Positions 27,292 to 35,560 of a stretch of DNA of 64,000 bases are shown one piece after another. The stretch spans positions 1 to 64,000 of the forward strand of contig NZ_JBHOQV010000187.1 in NCBI RefSeq assembly GCF_042408735.1, written 5' to 3'. The DNA comes from Thermogemmatispora sp042408735. GTDB lineage: Bacteria > Chloroflexota > Ktedonobacteria > Ktedonobacterales > Ktedonobacteraceae. Within the stretch, counting starts at the first letter, position 1. Each line of letters opens with the position of its first letter. Made by a program: the position numbers and the translations under genes. The notes under the pieces were generated by a model, which ran no database searches, had not been told where the DNA came from, and saw only the letters and a program-made list of their open reading frames with translations.

Positions 27292-28959
27292 TCACTCGTC
27301 GCCGCTGCGGATAGCATCGAGAATCATCTGGTCGATGAGCTGCTCGATCGGAGAGCGATCATCGGTGTAGAAGACGTGGCGCCCCTGCTCCTCGCGTATA
27401 TTCCCGAAGGCGAGGCTGGCTTGAGCAACGTTGGCCAGCAGCGGGTTCGTCAGCGATTCCGCATTGATAGCGAAATCGCTGAGGGAGGTCTCTGCGTTCG
27501 TGCCAACGATGATGCTATTCGTAAAGCGCGCTGTATCTATAATATAGACATTCGGAAAGACCGCGTGCATTGTCTGAGCGAGCGTCTCCACAAGGCGGAA
27601 GTCGTGGCTCGTGCGGCCAGCGTTGATGACGGCCACGCCGGTTGGCGTCAGGTGGGCGCGTACCTCGCTGAAGAATTCCTCGGTGGCGAGCTGGAATGGA
27701 ACGTAGGGCTGCTGATAGGCGTCGATGCCGATGATATCATATTTCTGCGCGGTTGTACGCAAAAAGTAGCGTCCATCCTGGACAATCACATGCAAATTCG
27801 GCTCGTTCATGGCGAAGTAGCGGCGGCCCAGCTCGACAATAGTCGGATCGATCTCGACTCCGTCGATAGGGATTGGGCCGTAGGCCGCCGTGATTTCGCG
27901 GGGGATGGTGCCAGCGCCCAGGCCGATGATGGCCACCCGTCGCACCATGGCCGGTGTGAACGGTGGCCTGTTGAAGTAGGGAGCGACCATAAAATAGTCC
28001 CAAGGGCCGCCGGTGAGGATCGAGTTGGGATCGTAGACCGAGTGAACGGCCTGTCCCTCGTTGAGAATAAGCTGCATCTCGCTGTCGACACGTACCACTT
28101 GAATATAGTTGTAATCGGATTCGCGTTCGGCGATGAGGACTCCGCCGCCGTCGGTGCCCGAGGCTGGCTTAATTGGTCCACCCAGGGTCAGAAACTCCAG
28201 TCCCAAGGGAATCAGCAGCAGCAGAGACAGCAGGCTCTTCTTGTTGAGGCGGCCTGGCTTCTGATCGGAGCGTGGGCGCCCGCCGTTCCCAGAGCTGCTG
28301 ACTACCAGGCCGAGAATCGAGACCAGCAGGAGGGCGATGGCGGTTACCAGAAACGTGAAGCGCGTACCATAGTTGGGAATCAGCCAGAGGACCGGCAGGA
28401 AGGTGCCTACGATGCTACCGGCGGTTGAAATGGCGTACAGTTGACCGGCCAGCCTTCCGGAGCGGCCAACCTGTTGCAGGAGCAGGCGGATGGCAAAAGG
28501 TGAGACGCAGCCCAGCAGGATGACAGGGATGGCGAACAGGAGAATGACAGCGGCTAGGGAGCCGATGAAGACGCTGGCCGAGTAAGTGGCAAAAGCCTTG
28601 AGCGACCAGAGCAGGATCGGACGTGAGATATAGGGGATCAGTCCGATGGTGAAGGCGGCGATGGTGGTGATCAGGTAGAAGACGACAGGCTGAGGAAAAC
28701 GATCGGCCAGGCGCCCGCCCAGATAGTAGCCCGAGGTCAGATAAAGCAGGATCAGGCCGATCAGGGCCGCCCAGACAAACTGCGAAGAACCAAAATAGGG
28801 GGCAAGCAGACGCGAAGCGGCCATCTCGACCCCCAATGAGGCAGCCCCAGCCACAAAGACAACCACCACCAGCAGCCACTTGTGTAGGGGGTGCGCTGCA
28901 GCCGGGGCAATGCTCTCTTCCAGGTGTGGCTTTTGCTCATCTGAGGTGACCGTTGTCAT
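27292..28959 (-). CDS. Fused MFS-like membrane / spermidine synthase-like protein
   Basis: 555 residues. The first half (about 25-255) contains seven or more hydrophobic helices of the kind found in fused MFS/spermidine synthases. The second half (about 275-540) is a spermidine-synthase-like Rossmann domain with IIGLGAGTIPREITAAYG, GVEIDPTIVELGRRYF, VIVQDGRYFLRTT and DIIGIDAYQQPYVPFQL. Whether such proteins make polyamines is unsettled. The minus-strand gene ends 110 bases from the cyclase gene start. Confidence 0.87.
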   Translation of the reverse strand: MTTVTSDEQKPHLEESIAPAAAHPLHKWLLVVVVFVAGAASLGVEMAASRLLAPYFGSSQFVWAALIGLILLYLTSGYYLGGRLADRFPQPVVFYLITTIAAFTIGLIPYISRPILLWSLKAFATYSASVFIGSLAAVILLFAIPVILLGCVSPFAIRLLLQQVGRSGRLAGQLYAISTAGSIVGTFLPVLWLIPNYGTRFTFLVTAIALLLVSILGLVVSSSGNGGRPRSDQKPGRLNKKSLLSLLLLIPLGLEFLTLGGPIKPASGTDGGGVLIAERESDYNYIQVVRVDSEMQLILNEGQAVHSVYDPNSILTGGPWDYFMVAPYFNRPPFTPAMVRRVAIIGLGAGTIPREITAAYGPIPIDGVEIDPTIVELGRRYFAMNEPNLHVIVQDGRYFLRTTAQKYDIIGIDAYQQPYVPFQLATEEFFSEVRAHLTPTGVAVINAGRTSHDFRLVETLAQTMHAVFPNVYIIDTARFTNSIIVGTNAETSLSDFAINAESLTNPLLANVAQASLAFGNIREEQGRHVFYTDDRSPIEQLIDQMILDAIRSGDE

Positions 28960-29550
28960 GATAGCAACTCTCTTTCACGAATTTGGCAATCTCTGCCTTT
29001 CGTCAGGCCAGTATTCTCTCTCTGTTGATAGGCTGAGAGCGAGGACCGAGGACCGGCGCGGCGCTGCCTTGGTCGACTCGGTAAGTCGGCCAGTGAGGGT
29101 GTTGGTGCAAAGCTGGCAGACAGACAAGCAGACAACAGCGTGGCTCAGCCGGGAAGGGAGCGCCCTTGCTTACAGTCCAACTTCTGGCGGGCACCCTGCC
29201 TGGCTGGGAGACGTCTGGCTGCGGCGTGAGCAGCTAAGCCGACCTCTTCCGGGCCGCCCTCTGTTTCTGTTTGCTGCCCTGCGGCTTTTCTCGCCCGTAC
29301 GCTGGGAGGCCGCTGTCGCTGTTGACTGCGCGTCGATGGCTCGTGGCTAGTGCCCTGCTCTCCTTTGCTGCTACCTATGCTATGATACCATGCTGGCTCG
29401 AGCTTTGCCCACCGACCCTTTGCCTGGTGCGGAAAGCCAAAGAAGGCTGCAGCTCACAAGCAAGCTGTAGCCTTCTTCCCACGGCTTGTCTTTCTCTCGA
29501 CACGGCCCGCTGTCCCTGTTCAGGACCACCGGACAGGGGTGAGAGCGGCT
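28960..29550. other. Intergenic spacer, no gene seen
   Basis: A 591-base gap containing a hairpin terminator (29440-29477) and a GRCA-like 4-bp-phased tract (29115-29134: GGCA GACA GACA AGCA GACA). No coding frame is convincing. Confidence 0.4.
29440..29477 (-). terminator. Intrinsic terminator after the 36-residue protein
   Basis: AAGAAGGCTGCAGCT (29440-29454) pairs with AGCTGTAGCCTTCTT (29463-29477), a 15-bp stem with one G-T wobble. Read on the minus strand it ends CTTCTTTGGCTTT, so it would stop transcripts from the GT39/small-protein side. Confidence 0.6.
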
Positions 29551-29661
29551 CTAGCGCTCCTCTGCTTGCCGGCGGGCCTGGAGAAATGAGAGGATCAGTG
29601 AGCCGATCAAGACACCCAGCAGGAGTATCTCCATCGTGCTAAAAGTGCGCCGTCCGGCCAT
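29551..29661 (-). CDS. Small single-pass membrane protein, 36 residues
   Basis: ATG at 29661 with AAAGGAGTCACAGTG upstream, TAG at 29551. The product starts MAGRRTFSTMEILLLGVLIG; residues 9-27 form one hydrophobic helix, followed by a charged tail QARRQAEER. It lies 119 bases downstream of the GT39 gene on the same strand and is followed by a terminator, so it is probably the last gene of that transcript. No family is recognised; too small to be sure, but the ribosome site and helix support it. Confidence 0.55.
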   Translation of the reverse strand: MAGRRTFSTMEILLLGVLIGSLILSFLQARRQAEER

Positions 29662-29780
29662 CACTGTGACTCCTTTCTACTCTACTATTTACTGATCGCC
29701 GCTTCCTGGTCTAAGGATAGCAGCGCCCCGCCCTGGGGCTGGGACACTGCGGGCGATTCAGCCGACATGGCAGGACCCTG

Positions 29781-31358
29781 TCAGCGTACCCACAACTCTT
29801 GTGGATAGCCTGTGCCGTCCCTACCGTAGACACGTACCAGGTGGAAATGTTGGGCCACCCAGCTATGGTAGCCCTCGACATCCGGTAGATGAAAGCGCGA
29901 GCTAAAGAAGAGCACTGCTCGCACCTGGGGTGCCTGGCTGGCTGCGATGAGATCTTGCAGCGTCAGATAGCCGCTTTTGATGCGCACTGAGGAGGTATCG
30001 ACCAGCCAGGGCGGGGTATCACGCCCGGCAAGGGCCACGGCCAGGAGTTCGTCGCTGATCACGACGTCGCCGGGCCTGGTGAAGCGCTCTAGATCCCTGG
30101 CCACGCGCTGCAGTGGCCCCGCCGCCAGCACTGGCGGTGGCGGCTGAAGAAAGTAAAGAACGTCCTGAGCCAGGGCCAGCGTACAGGTGATGGCCAGGAT
30201 GAGCACCATGACCATGCTGGCCGAGGCGAGAGCTTGCCGGATGTGGTCTCCGGCCCTGAGTTGACGGCCCAGGGCAGCAAGATCCGGGCAGCCCAGGACG
30301 CTCAGACTCACAAGCGGGGGCACCAGCGCAACGAGATGGTGCTCAAACAAAGGCCGCTGCTCCAGCAAGACAAAGATAGTTCCCCCAAACCACAGGAGCG
30401 ACGGGACCAGGCGCCAGTCGCGGCGTCGAGCCGCCAGGATCGTCCCGGCCAGACCTGCCAGCGTCAGGGGAGTCAGGAGGCCACGCCCCAGCAAGGGCAA
30501 AGTGATCGTGCGCAGGGTATAACGGAAGGCCGCCCCAGCGTCGGTGTGAAACGACACGACACTCTGCCACATCACCGCGAAGGAGCCGCTGAATGGAAGG
30601 ACGAGCAGGAGCGTCACGAGCAGAAAAGCTAGCAGGCCGGCGACCAGAGACCACAGTCCCTGGCGACGCTCCCCAGGTGACTGTTCCTGAGCCGGGCGTG
30701 CCAGCCGCCAGCAGCGAGCTATGACTAAGCTTCCAACAGGAAGCAGAGCGGGAACAACTAGAAATTTCGTGAGAAGGCTCAGCGCCAGGATTGCCCCGCT
30801 CAAAATCCCCAGCAACAGCCCACGCCAGCCGGCTGGCGTCTTCCACCATTGGAAGGCGAGACCCACAGCCAGCAGCGAGAGCGCCACTGAAGGCCCATCG
30901 GCCTGGAGAACACGCGATTCATTGAGAAACGAAACGCTGGTCAGCGTCAGTAACAGGGCCAGCAAGGCTCCAGTATAGCCATGCAGCGCCTTGCCCAGCC
31001 ACCAGGCGCCGATAAAGCCCAAGAGCGAGAGCAGGGCAATGCCCAGGCGTCCGGCCCATAGCGTCTGGCCTGCCAGGACGTAGATCGGATAGACCGATTC
31101 GAGAAAGAACGGCGGCTGCGAATAAAAGATCTGGCTATAGAGAGCGAAGCCATGACTCATAGCGCGCAAGGACTGAAGGTATACCCCTTCATCGAAGTCG
31201 CGTTCGAGTGGCTTCCCAAGCTGATAGAGGCGCATGCCCAGGCCAAGGATGAGCACCAGGCAAAGCGCCGTTCGGTACAGCAAGCGCGCGCGTGTGCTCT
31301 GAGGGCCATCTGTCGTGGATATGGGGGCCTGGCTATCCACGATGACCTCGTTGGCCAT
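29781..31358 (-). CDS. GT39-like (ArnT/PMT) membrane glycosyltransferase
   Basis: 525 residues with about ten predicted membrane helices, resembling the dolichyl-phosphate-mannose protein mannosyltransferase / ArnT superfamily (GT-C fold), which use polyprenyl-phosphate sugars at the outer face of the membrane. The first extracytoplasmic loop carries the acidic signature RDFDEGVYLQSLRAMSHG and YSQPPFFLESVYPIY. A soluble C-terminal region (about 410-525) follows the last helix. Acceptor and sugar are unknown. GAGG precedes the ATG. Confidence 0.82.
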   Translation of the reverse strand: MANEVIVDSQAPISTTDGPQSTRARLLYRTALCLVLILGLGMRLYQLGKPLERDFDEGVYLQSLRAMSHGFALYSQIFYSQPPFFLESVYPIYVLAGQTLWAGRLGIALLSLLGFIGAWWLGKALHGYTGALLALLLTLTSVSFLNESRVLQADGPSVALSLLAVGLAFQWWKTPAGWRGLLLGILSGAILALSLLTKFLVVPALLPVGSLVIARCWRLARPAQEQSPGERRQGLWSLVAGLLAFLLVTLLLVLPFSGSFAVMWQSVVSFHTDAGAAFRYTLRTITLPLLGRGLLTPLTLAGLAGTILAARRRDWRLVPSLLWFGGTIFVLLEQRPLFEHHLVALVPPLVSLSVLGCPDLAALGRQLRAGDHIRQALASASMVMVLILAITCTLALAQDVLYFLQPPPPVLAAGPLQRVARDLERFTRPGDVVISDELLAVALAGRDTPPWLVDTSSVRIKSGYLTLQDLIAASQAPQVRAVLFFSSRFHLPDVEGYHSWVAQHFHLVRVYGRDGTGYPQELWVR

Positions 31359-31480
31359 AGTCGTGTAACCTCAAGCGGTTCTAGGCTCTCCTCCAGGAGA
31401 GACGCATTTCACTATACACTACAATAGCGCAAAGGTCACCATCTTGAGAGGAATGGCCTGGTCTGCTTCGGAAGAGAGTA

Positions 31481-31517
31481 AAAAGCTCACGCTGCCGTGC
31501 CAGCAGCGTGAGCTTTT
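31481..31517 (-). terminator. Intrinsic terminator after the FtsH-like gene
   Basis: AAAAGCTCACGCTG (31481-31494) pairs exactly with CAGCGTGAGCTTTT (31504-31517). Read on the minus strand the stem ends in GAGCTTTTTAC, a standard intrinsic terminator. It separates the FtsH-like gene from the GT39 gene. Confidence 0.75.
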
Positions 31518-31606
31518 GCCTGCAGCGGAAGGAGAAGAAAAGCACAGCAGTAGCACATGCCTCTTCTCCTGGCCCTTTTTGGAGGACGGGAAGGAAGAGG
31601 GCCGGG

Positions 31607-33487
31607 CTACGATTGATCGGTCTCGGAACCCGCGGCCTCAGCTGAGGCGTGACCGTTGCCGGCGGGCAGCAGAGCGGCGTGCCCATTGCTGTCGATCTGC
31701 TCGCCGCTCAGACCGAGGACCGGCGCCAGCTCGGGCAGTAGCTGGACCGTTATCCGGTGAGCATCGGCCTGGTTGATCAGCTCTTCAAGCTCTTCGGGCG
31801 TCAACTCATCGCGCTCGATCAGGGACTCTGCCACGGCAATCACAGCCTCGCGATGCTCTTGGAGCAGACGCTTGACAGCCTTCAACTGCGATTGGAGCAC
31901 TACCTCGACCCGCTCCGTGAGCTGCTGCGGAAGAGAGCTTACCATTGGACCGGCCTCATGAGAGGGCGAGAGGAGGGCGCCGTAGGAAATCAGCGTACCA
32001 TCCATGCCATAGAGGCCGATATAGGAAGCTGCCAGCTCGGTGGCCTGGCGCAGGTCGCTGGTAACGCCGCTCAGTTGGGTGTTCAGGAACAGCTCTTCGG
32101 CGGCGCGGGCAGCCAGAGCGACCTGGATCTGAGCAAGCACCTCCTCTTTGCTCATGGTCATAATCGTCTCTTTGGGACGTGGAAGAGCAAAGGCTGCCGC
32201 TCCCTCCAGGCTGCTGCGCTGATGGATTGTCACAAAAGACGGCAGATAACGTTCAAGCAGGTAGTAAGAGGCCACGGCATGACCGGCCTCGTGGTAAGCG
32301 AGACGGCGCCGCTCGAGGGCCGAGAGGTTGCTCTCGCGGCGATAGCCCAGCTCATGGATATCCTGGGCCTCGATGATATCCTCGTAGTGCACCTCATCGC
32401 GTCCTGCAAAGTAGGCGATGATCACCGCCTCGTTGATGACGTGCTTGATCTCGACCGGCGTGTAGCCCGCCATGCGGTAGACCAGGGCATTGATCGAGAT
32501 GGAGGGGTCATGCTTGACCTTATTCAGGTAGTACTCGATCACTTCGCCGCGATACTTGTCTGTGGGAGGAGCCACGTGGATACGTCGGTCAAAGCGCCCC
32601 GGGCGCAGCAGGGCCGGGTCCAGGGCCTCGGGGAGATTGGTGGCTCCGATGGTCAGCACCGGCTCGCGCTGAGCCCGGCCATGGTAAAGGCCGAGGAGGC
32701 GGAGGATCTTCTTGAACCAGCCGGTTTCAACCGGCGGAGGGTCAAGCTCCATGAGTAACTGGTTGAGCGAGCCGCCCGTACCCATGAAGCCAAAGAGACC
32801 GCCCCCCATGCCAGGGACTGGCATCCGGCCCTGGCTCGTGCGCGAGGCTCCCAGGGCATCGATCTCATCCAGAAACAAGATGCAGGCCCCATACTCTCGG
32901 GCCAATTTGCGCGCTCGTCGGTAGAGGCGCATAATGATCAGGACGTCGACGCCCCAAAACATGTTGCGAAAGCTGGCGGCGCTGGCGTAGCCGAAGGGCA
33001 CCTGAGCCTCGCTGCTAATGCACTGAGCCAGATAGCTTTTGCCAGTGCCAGGCGGACCAGAAAGCAGCAACCCGCGGATCGGCTGACCACCCATCTCGCG
33101 AAATTCCTTGATCCCCTGCAGAATGGCCACGATCCGCCGGGCTTGCTCCAATACCTCGGGATTGCCCTTGTAGTCCTGGAAGTTGACGCCCGTCTCGCCA
33201 GGCATCAGCCAGTAGAGGCGAGGTCGCCCCAGAAACCAGAAAAGGGCAATAAACTGAATGAGGATATAGAAGATGGCAAAGGCGATCTCGAGCAGATAGG
33301 CGAAAAGCGCTCCAGGAGACGGTGCACTCAGTTGCGGGAAAATGTTGCTAAAAAAGTACCAGAGGACAAGCCCCCCGAGCAGAAGCCAGAACCAGTTGTG
33401 ACGCACAAAGCGGCCAAACTGATCGAGGCCCTGGTCGATGGACCTATCCAGCTCGCTCTGCTTCTCAAATTGTTTCTCTGTCGCCAT
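31607..33487 (-). CDS. FtsH-like membrane AAA+ metalloprotease
   Basis: 626 residues. Two membrane helices (about 32-50 and 60-87) are followed by an AAA+ module: Walker A LLSGPPGTGKS (141-151), Walker B CILFLDEIDAL, and the second region of homology TNLPEALDPALLRPGRFDRRI. The M41 peptidase has the zinc site HEAGH near residue 398 and SDLRQAT, whose Asp is the likely third ligand. It would degrade membrane and regulatory proteins. The segment between the helices is only about 10 residues, against about 70 in classical FtsH, so this looks like a divergent paralogue. The ATG at 33487 follows AAAGGGGA; an upstream ATG at 33676 is unlikely. Confidence 0.88.
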   Translation of the reverse strand: MATEKQFEKQSELDRSIDQGLDQFGRFVRHNWFWLLLGGLVLWYFFSNIFPQLSAPSPGALFAYLLEIAFAIFYILIQFIALFWFLGRPRLYWLMPGETGVNFQDYKGNPEVLEQARRIVAILQGIKEFREMGGQPIRGLLLSGPPGTGKSYLAQCISSEAQVPFGYASAASFRNMFWGVDVLIIMRLYRRARKLAREYGACILFLDEIDALGASRTSQGRMPVPGMGGGLFGFMGTGGSLNQLLMELDPPPVETGWFKKILRLLGLYHGRAQREPVLTIGATNLPEALDPALLRPGRFDRRIHVAPPTDKYRGEVIEYYLNKVKHDPSISINALVYRMAGYTPVEIKHVINEAVIIAYFAGRDEVHYEDIIEAQDIHELGYRRESNLSALERRRLAYHEAGHAVASYYLLERYLPSFVTIHQRSSLEGAAAFALPRPKETIMTMSKEEVLAQIQVALAARAAEELFLNTQLSGVTSDLRQATELAASYIGLYGMDGTLISYGALLSPSHEAGPMVSSLPQQLTERVEVVLQSQLKAVKRLLQEHREAVIAVAESLIERDELTPEELEELINQADAHRITVQLLPELAPVLGLSGEQIDSNGHAALLPAGNGHASAEAAGSETDQS

Positions 33488-33675
33488 GACAGTCCCCTTT
33501 TCTTGACCAACTGGGGTCGGCGAGCGACCTCTGGCTCTAGTGACGGAACGAACGCTGGCCGCTCTATCTCTGCTCAGACAGGGAGCAGACAGATAGAGAC
33601 AGACAACAAACTGATAGCTGCAAAAAAGGGAGGGCGTGACCTCGTCCGTAAGGGCCTGACTCCAGTGACTGGCCA

Positions 33676-34338
33676 CTAGCCAAGAGTATTCCGAACGTTC
33701 ACCAGATCGATGACGAGCAGCAACCCGCCGTTCTGCGCCAGCGTTGTGAAGTGCCAGAGCATGTAACCACTGGTGCCGCCGCCCGGTCCGCGAGCCCCGA
33801 AGCTGACGCTCACCAGGCTATCAACGGTCGTGTCTGACTGCTGGTAGACTCCCACAACGTGGATATCGCGCCAGACCAGATTGGTCTGTTTCTGGCTATA
33901 TTGGCTGACCAGCTCCGTCGGATCCGGCGGCTGAGCCATGATCAGCGTCGATTCGAGCATGCGCATCGTCGCTACATCGCCGTCGCGCAGCGCGTAGAGC
34001 CAGTCCTTGACCTTATCGCCTCCGCCATTGCCGCCATTGATGTGGAAATTGAACGGATCCTGGGCAATCCCTAGTGGCCACTCGCCCGTTAGCGTGTAAT
34101 TGGTGATGGTCGCGGTGGCCAGAAAGATCACTACCACGCCCAGGCTGAGCGCCTTGTGGCTGCGGATCTGAGAGATCAGATAGTAGATGGCCTTGATCGG
34201 TGGGCGCAGGATCGCCTTGATCTTGCGCGCCAGCGGCCTCTCTCCCAGGCGCGGACGCAGGGGCGTGGCTCTGGGCTGCTTTTGCTCGCTCCGCTTCGCT
34301 TCTGGTAAGCGCGGATAGGTGGGTGAAGGCTGAAGCAT
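33676..34338 (-). CDS. Hypothetical single-pass membrane protein
   Basis: 220 residues. A basic N-terminal region (about 1-70, rich in Pro, Arg and Lys) leads to one membrane helix (about 75-95, ALSLGVVVIFLATATIT) and an extracytoplasmic domain of about 120 residues that begins with an Asn/Gly-rich stretch (HINGGNGGGDKVKDWLYALRDGD). No family is recognised; the alternation WLYALRDGDVATMRMLES and the beta-rich end resemble small lumazine-fold (NTF2-like) domains, but this is a guess. AGGAGCACGTCTT precedes the ATG at 34338. It lies upstream of the FtsH-like gene on the same strand but has its own promoter. Confidence 0.65.
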   Translation of the reverse strand: MLQPSPTYPRLPEAKRSEQKQPRATPLRPRLGERPLARKIKAILRPPIKAIYYLISQIRSHKALSLGVVVIFLATATITNYTLTGEWPLGIAQDPFNFHINGGNGGGDKVKDWLYALRDGDVATMRMLESTLIMAQPPDPTELVSQYSQKQTNLVWRDIHVVGVYQQSDTTVDSLVSVSFGARGPGGGTSGYMLWHFTTLAQNGGLLLVIDLVNVRNTLG

Positions 34339-34529
34339 AAGACGTGCTCCTGCAGATAAAGTCGGGGCGGATGAGGTGCCCGCTCCAGTGCTACCGCTCG
34401 CCGTGACTTTCCCCTGGCCTGCTGTCGCTACCGAACTGTATCGCCGCCCTGGCCCGCTCTCCGGCTCTCGTGCGCACTGTGCCTTGTTGGCTGCCTCCCC
34501 CTCCAGGTCGGGCGCCTTGTTTTGACTGT

Positions 34530-34558
34530 ATTGTACGGTGTGCCAGTCTGCCTGACAA
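34530..34558 (-). promoter_or_regulatory. Promoter of the 34338 gene
   Basis: On the minus strand TTGTCA (34558-34553), 17-base spacer, TACAAT (34535-34530). Predicted start near 34523, leaving about 185 bases of leader. A plus-strand extended -10 TGCGATAAT (34639-34647) for the divergent gene lies about 100 bases away. Confidence 0.6.
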
Positions 34559-34705
34559 GTGATTCCTGTGGCAAATTCAGCCCCTGCTGTCAAACTGCCG
34601 GTTATCTGACAAGCAACTGGCATTTCTCTCCTGACTCGTGCGATAATAGCCCCCGGCAGCAAGCAGACTATGATCCTGTCCTGGTACTCTTGGGGCCAAT
34701 GGAGC

Positions 34706-35341
34706 ATGATGTACAGCCAGCGTTTGCGCAGAAGAGGTGGAAGAAAAGTTAAAAGAAGCCGGCGTCGCTACCGCACCTACAGCAGGCGAGGACCCTGGCT
34801 GCTGAGCGACTGGCTGATCCTGGCCCTGGCGGCCCTACTGGTGGCGATCTTGCTCTGGCTCGCCCTCGAGCCACGTGAGGAGGGAGGGCGCTATGCGGTT
34901 GTGGGTCAGCCCTCGGTCTCTGCTGACTTCATTGATCAGGTCCTGTCGGCTTATGGCTCGCCGGCGGCGGGCAAGGGGAAAGCGCTCTATGCCGATGGTC
35001 TGGCCTATCGCATCGATCCGGTCTATGCTCTGGCCTTCTTTCTGGAGGAAAGCCGTTTTGGGACCGCGGGAGTAGCGCGTGTTACTCATTCGCTGGGCAA
35101 TATCCGCGCTCTGGCTGGCCAGGCCAGCTATGCGGGCTACCGGCGCTACGCGACCTGGGAAGAAGGCTTTACCGACTGGTATCGGCTGATCGCTGAGGAA
35201 TACGTTGCTCGCGGCCTGGTCACGGTCGATCAGATTGTGCCGGTTTATGCCCCTGCCGCTGATGGTAACGATGTTGCTGCCTACGTTCGTACTGTGAAAC
35301 TGGCCGTCGATAGCTGGCGGGCGGGGAAAGTCCTTGTTTAG
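34706..35341 (+). CDS. Membrane-anchored glucosaminidase-like protein
   Basis: About 211 residues. An extremely basic N-terminus (RLRRRGGRKVKRSRRRYR) precedes one membrane helix (about 32-55), giving an N-in anchor. The outer domain resembles the endo-beta-N-acetylglucosaminidase (LytF/FlgJ-like) family: AFFLEESRFGTAGVARVTHSLGNIRAL carries the glutamate expected to be catalytic, followed by YATWEEGFTDWYRLI and IVPVYAPAADGNDVAAYVRTV. It would trim peptidoglycan glycan strands. GGAG lies just before two adjacent ATGs (34706, 34709); an upstream ATG at 34670 is also possible. Divergent from the 34338 gene. Confidence 0.75.
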   Translation: MMYSQRLRRRGGRKVKRSRRRYRTYSRRGPWLLSDWLILALAALLVAILLWLALEPREEGGRYAVVGQPSVSADFIDQVLSAYGSPAAGKGKALYADGLAYRIDPVYALAFFLEESRFGTAGVARVTHSLGNIRALAGQASYAGYRRYATWEEGFTDWYRLIAEEYVARGLVTVDQIVPVYAPAADGNDVAAYVRTVKLAVDSWRAGKVLV

Positions 35342-35390
35342 TCAGGAAGGCGGGGCCTGGCGCTGTCTCCAGTGAGCGGGGGCAGAGCCA

Positions 35391-35421
35391 TCTTGATTTT
35401 GGTATAATGGGAAAATCAAGA
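35391..35421 (+). promoter_or_regulatory. Extended -10 inside a 10-bp inverted repeat
   Basis: TCTTGATTTT (35391-35400) and AAAATCAAGA (35412-35421) are perfect inverted arms. The loop holds TGGTATAAT, an extended -10 (TATAAT at 35403-35408). A dimeric regulator binding the arms would sit directly on the promoter of the 35561 gene, about 150 bases upstream of the ATG. Confidence 0.6.
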
Positions 35422-35560
35422 AGCGCCGTGCAGCCCGCTGGCACCTCGACCCGGCTGGCCCGTCTGCCCTGCCAGGGCAGGCCACGAGGCGGATGGCCAG
35501 AAGATGATCTCTGGTCGCCGAGGGCGCGGCGACTCACGCGCTGGAGAGGCAGGTGTCGTT

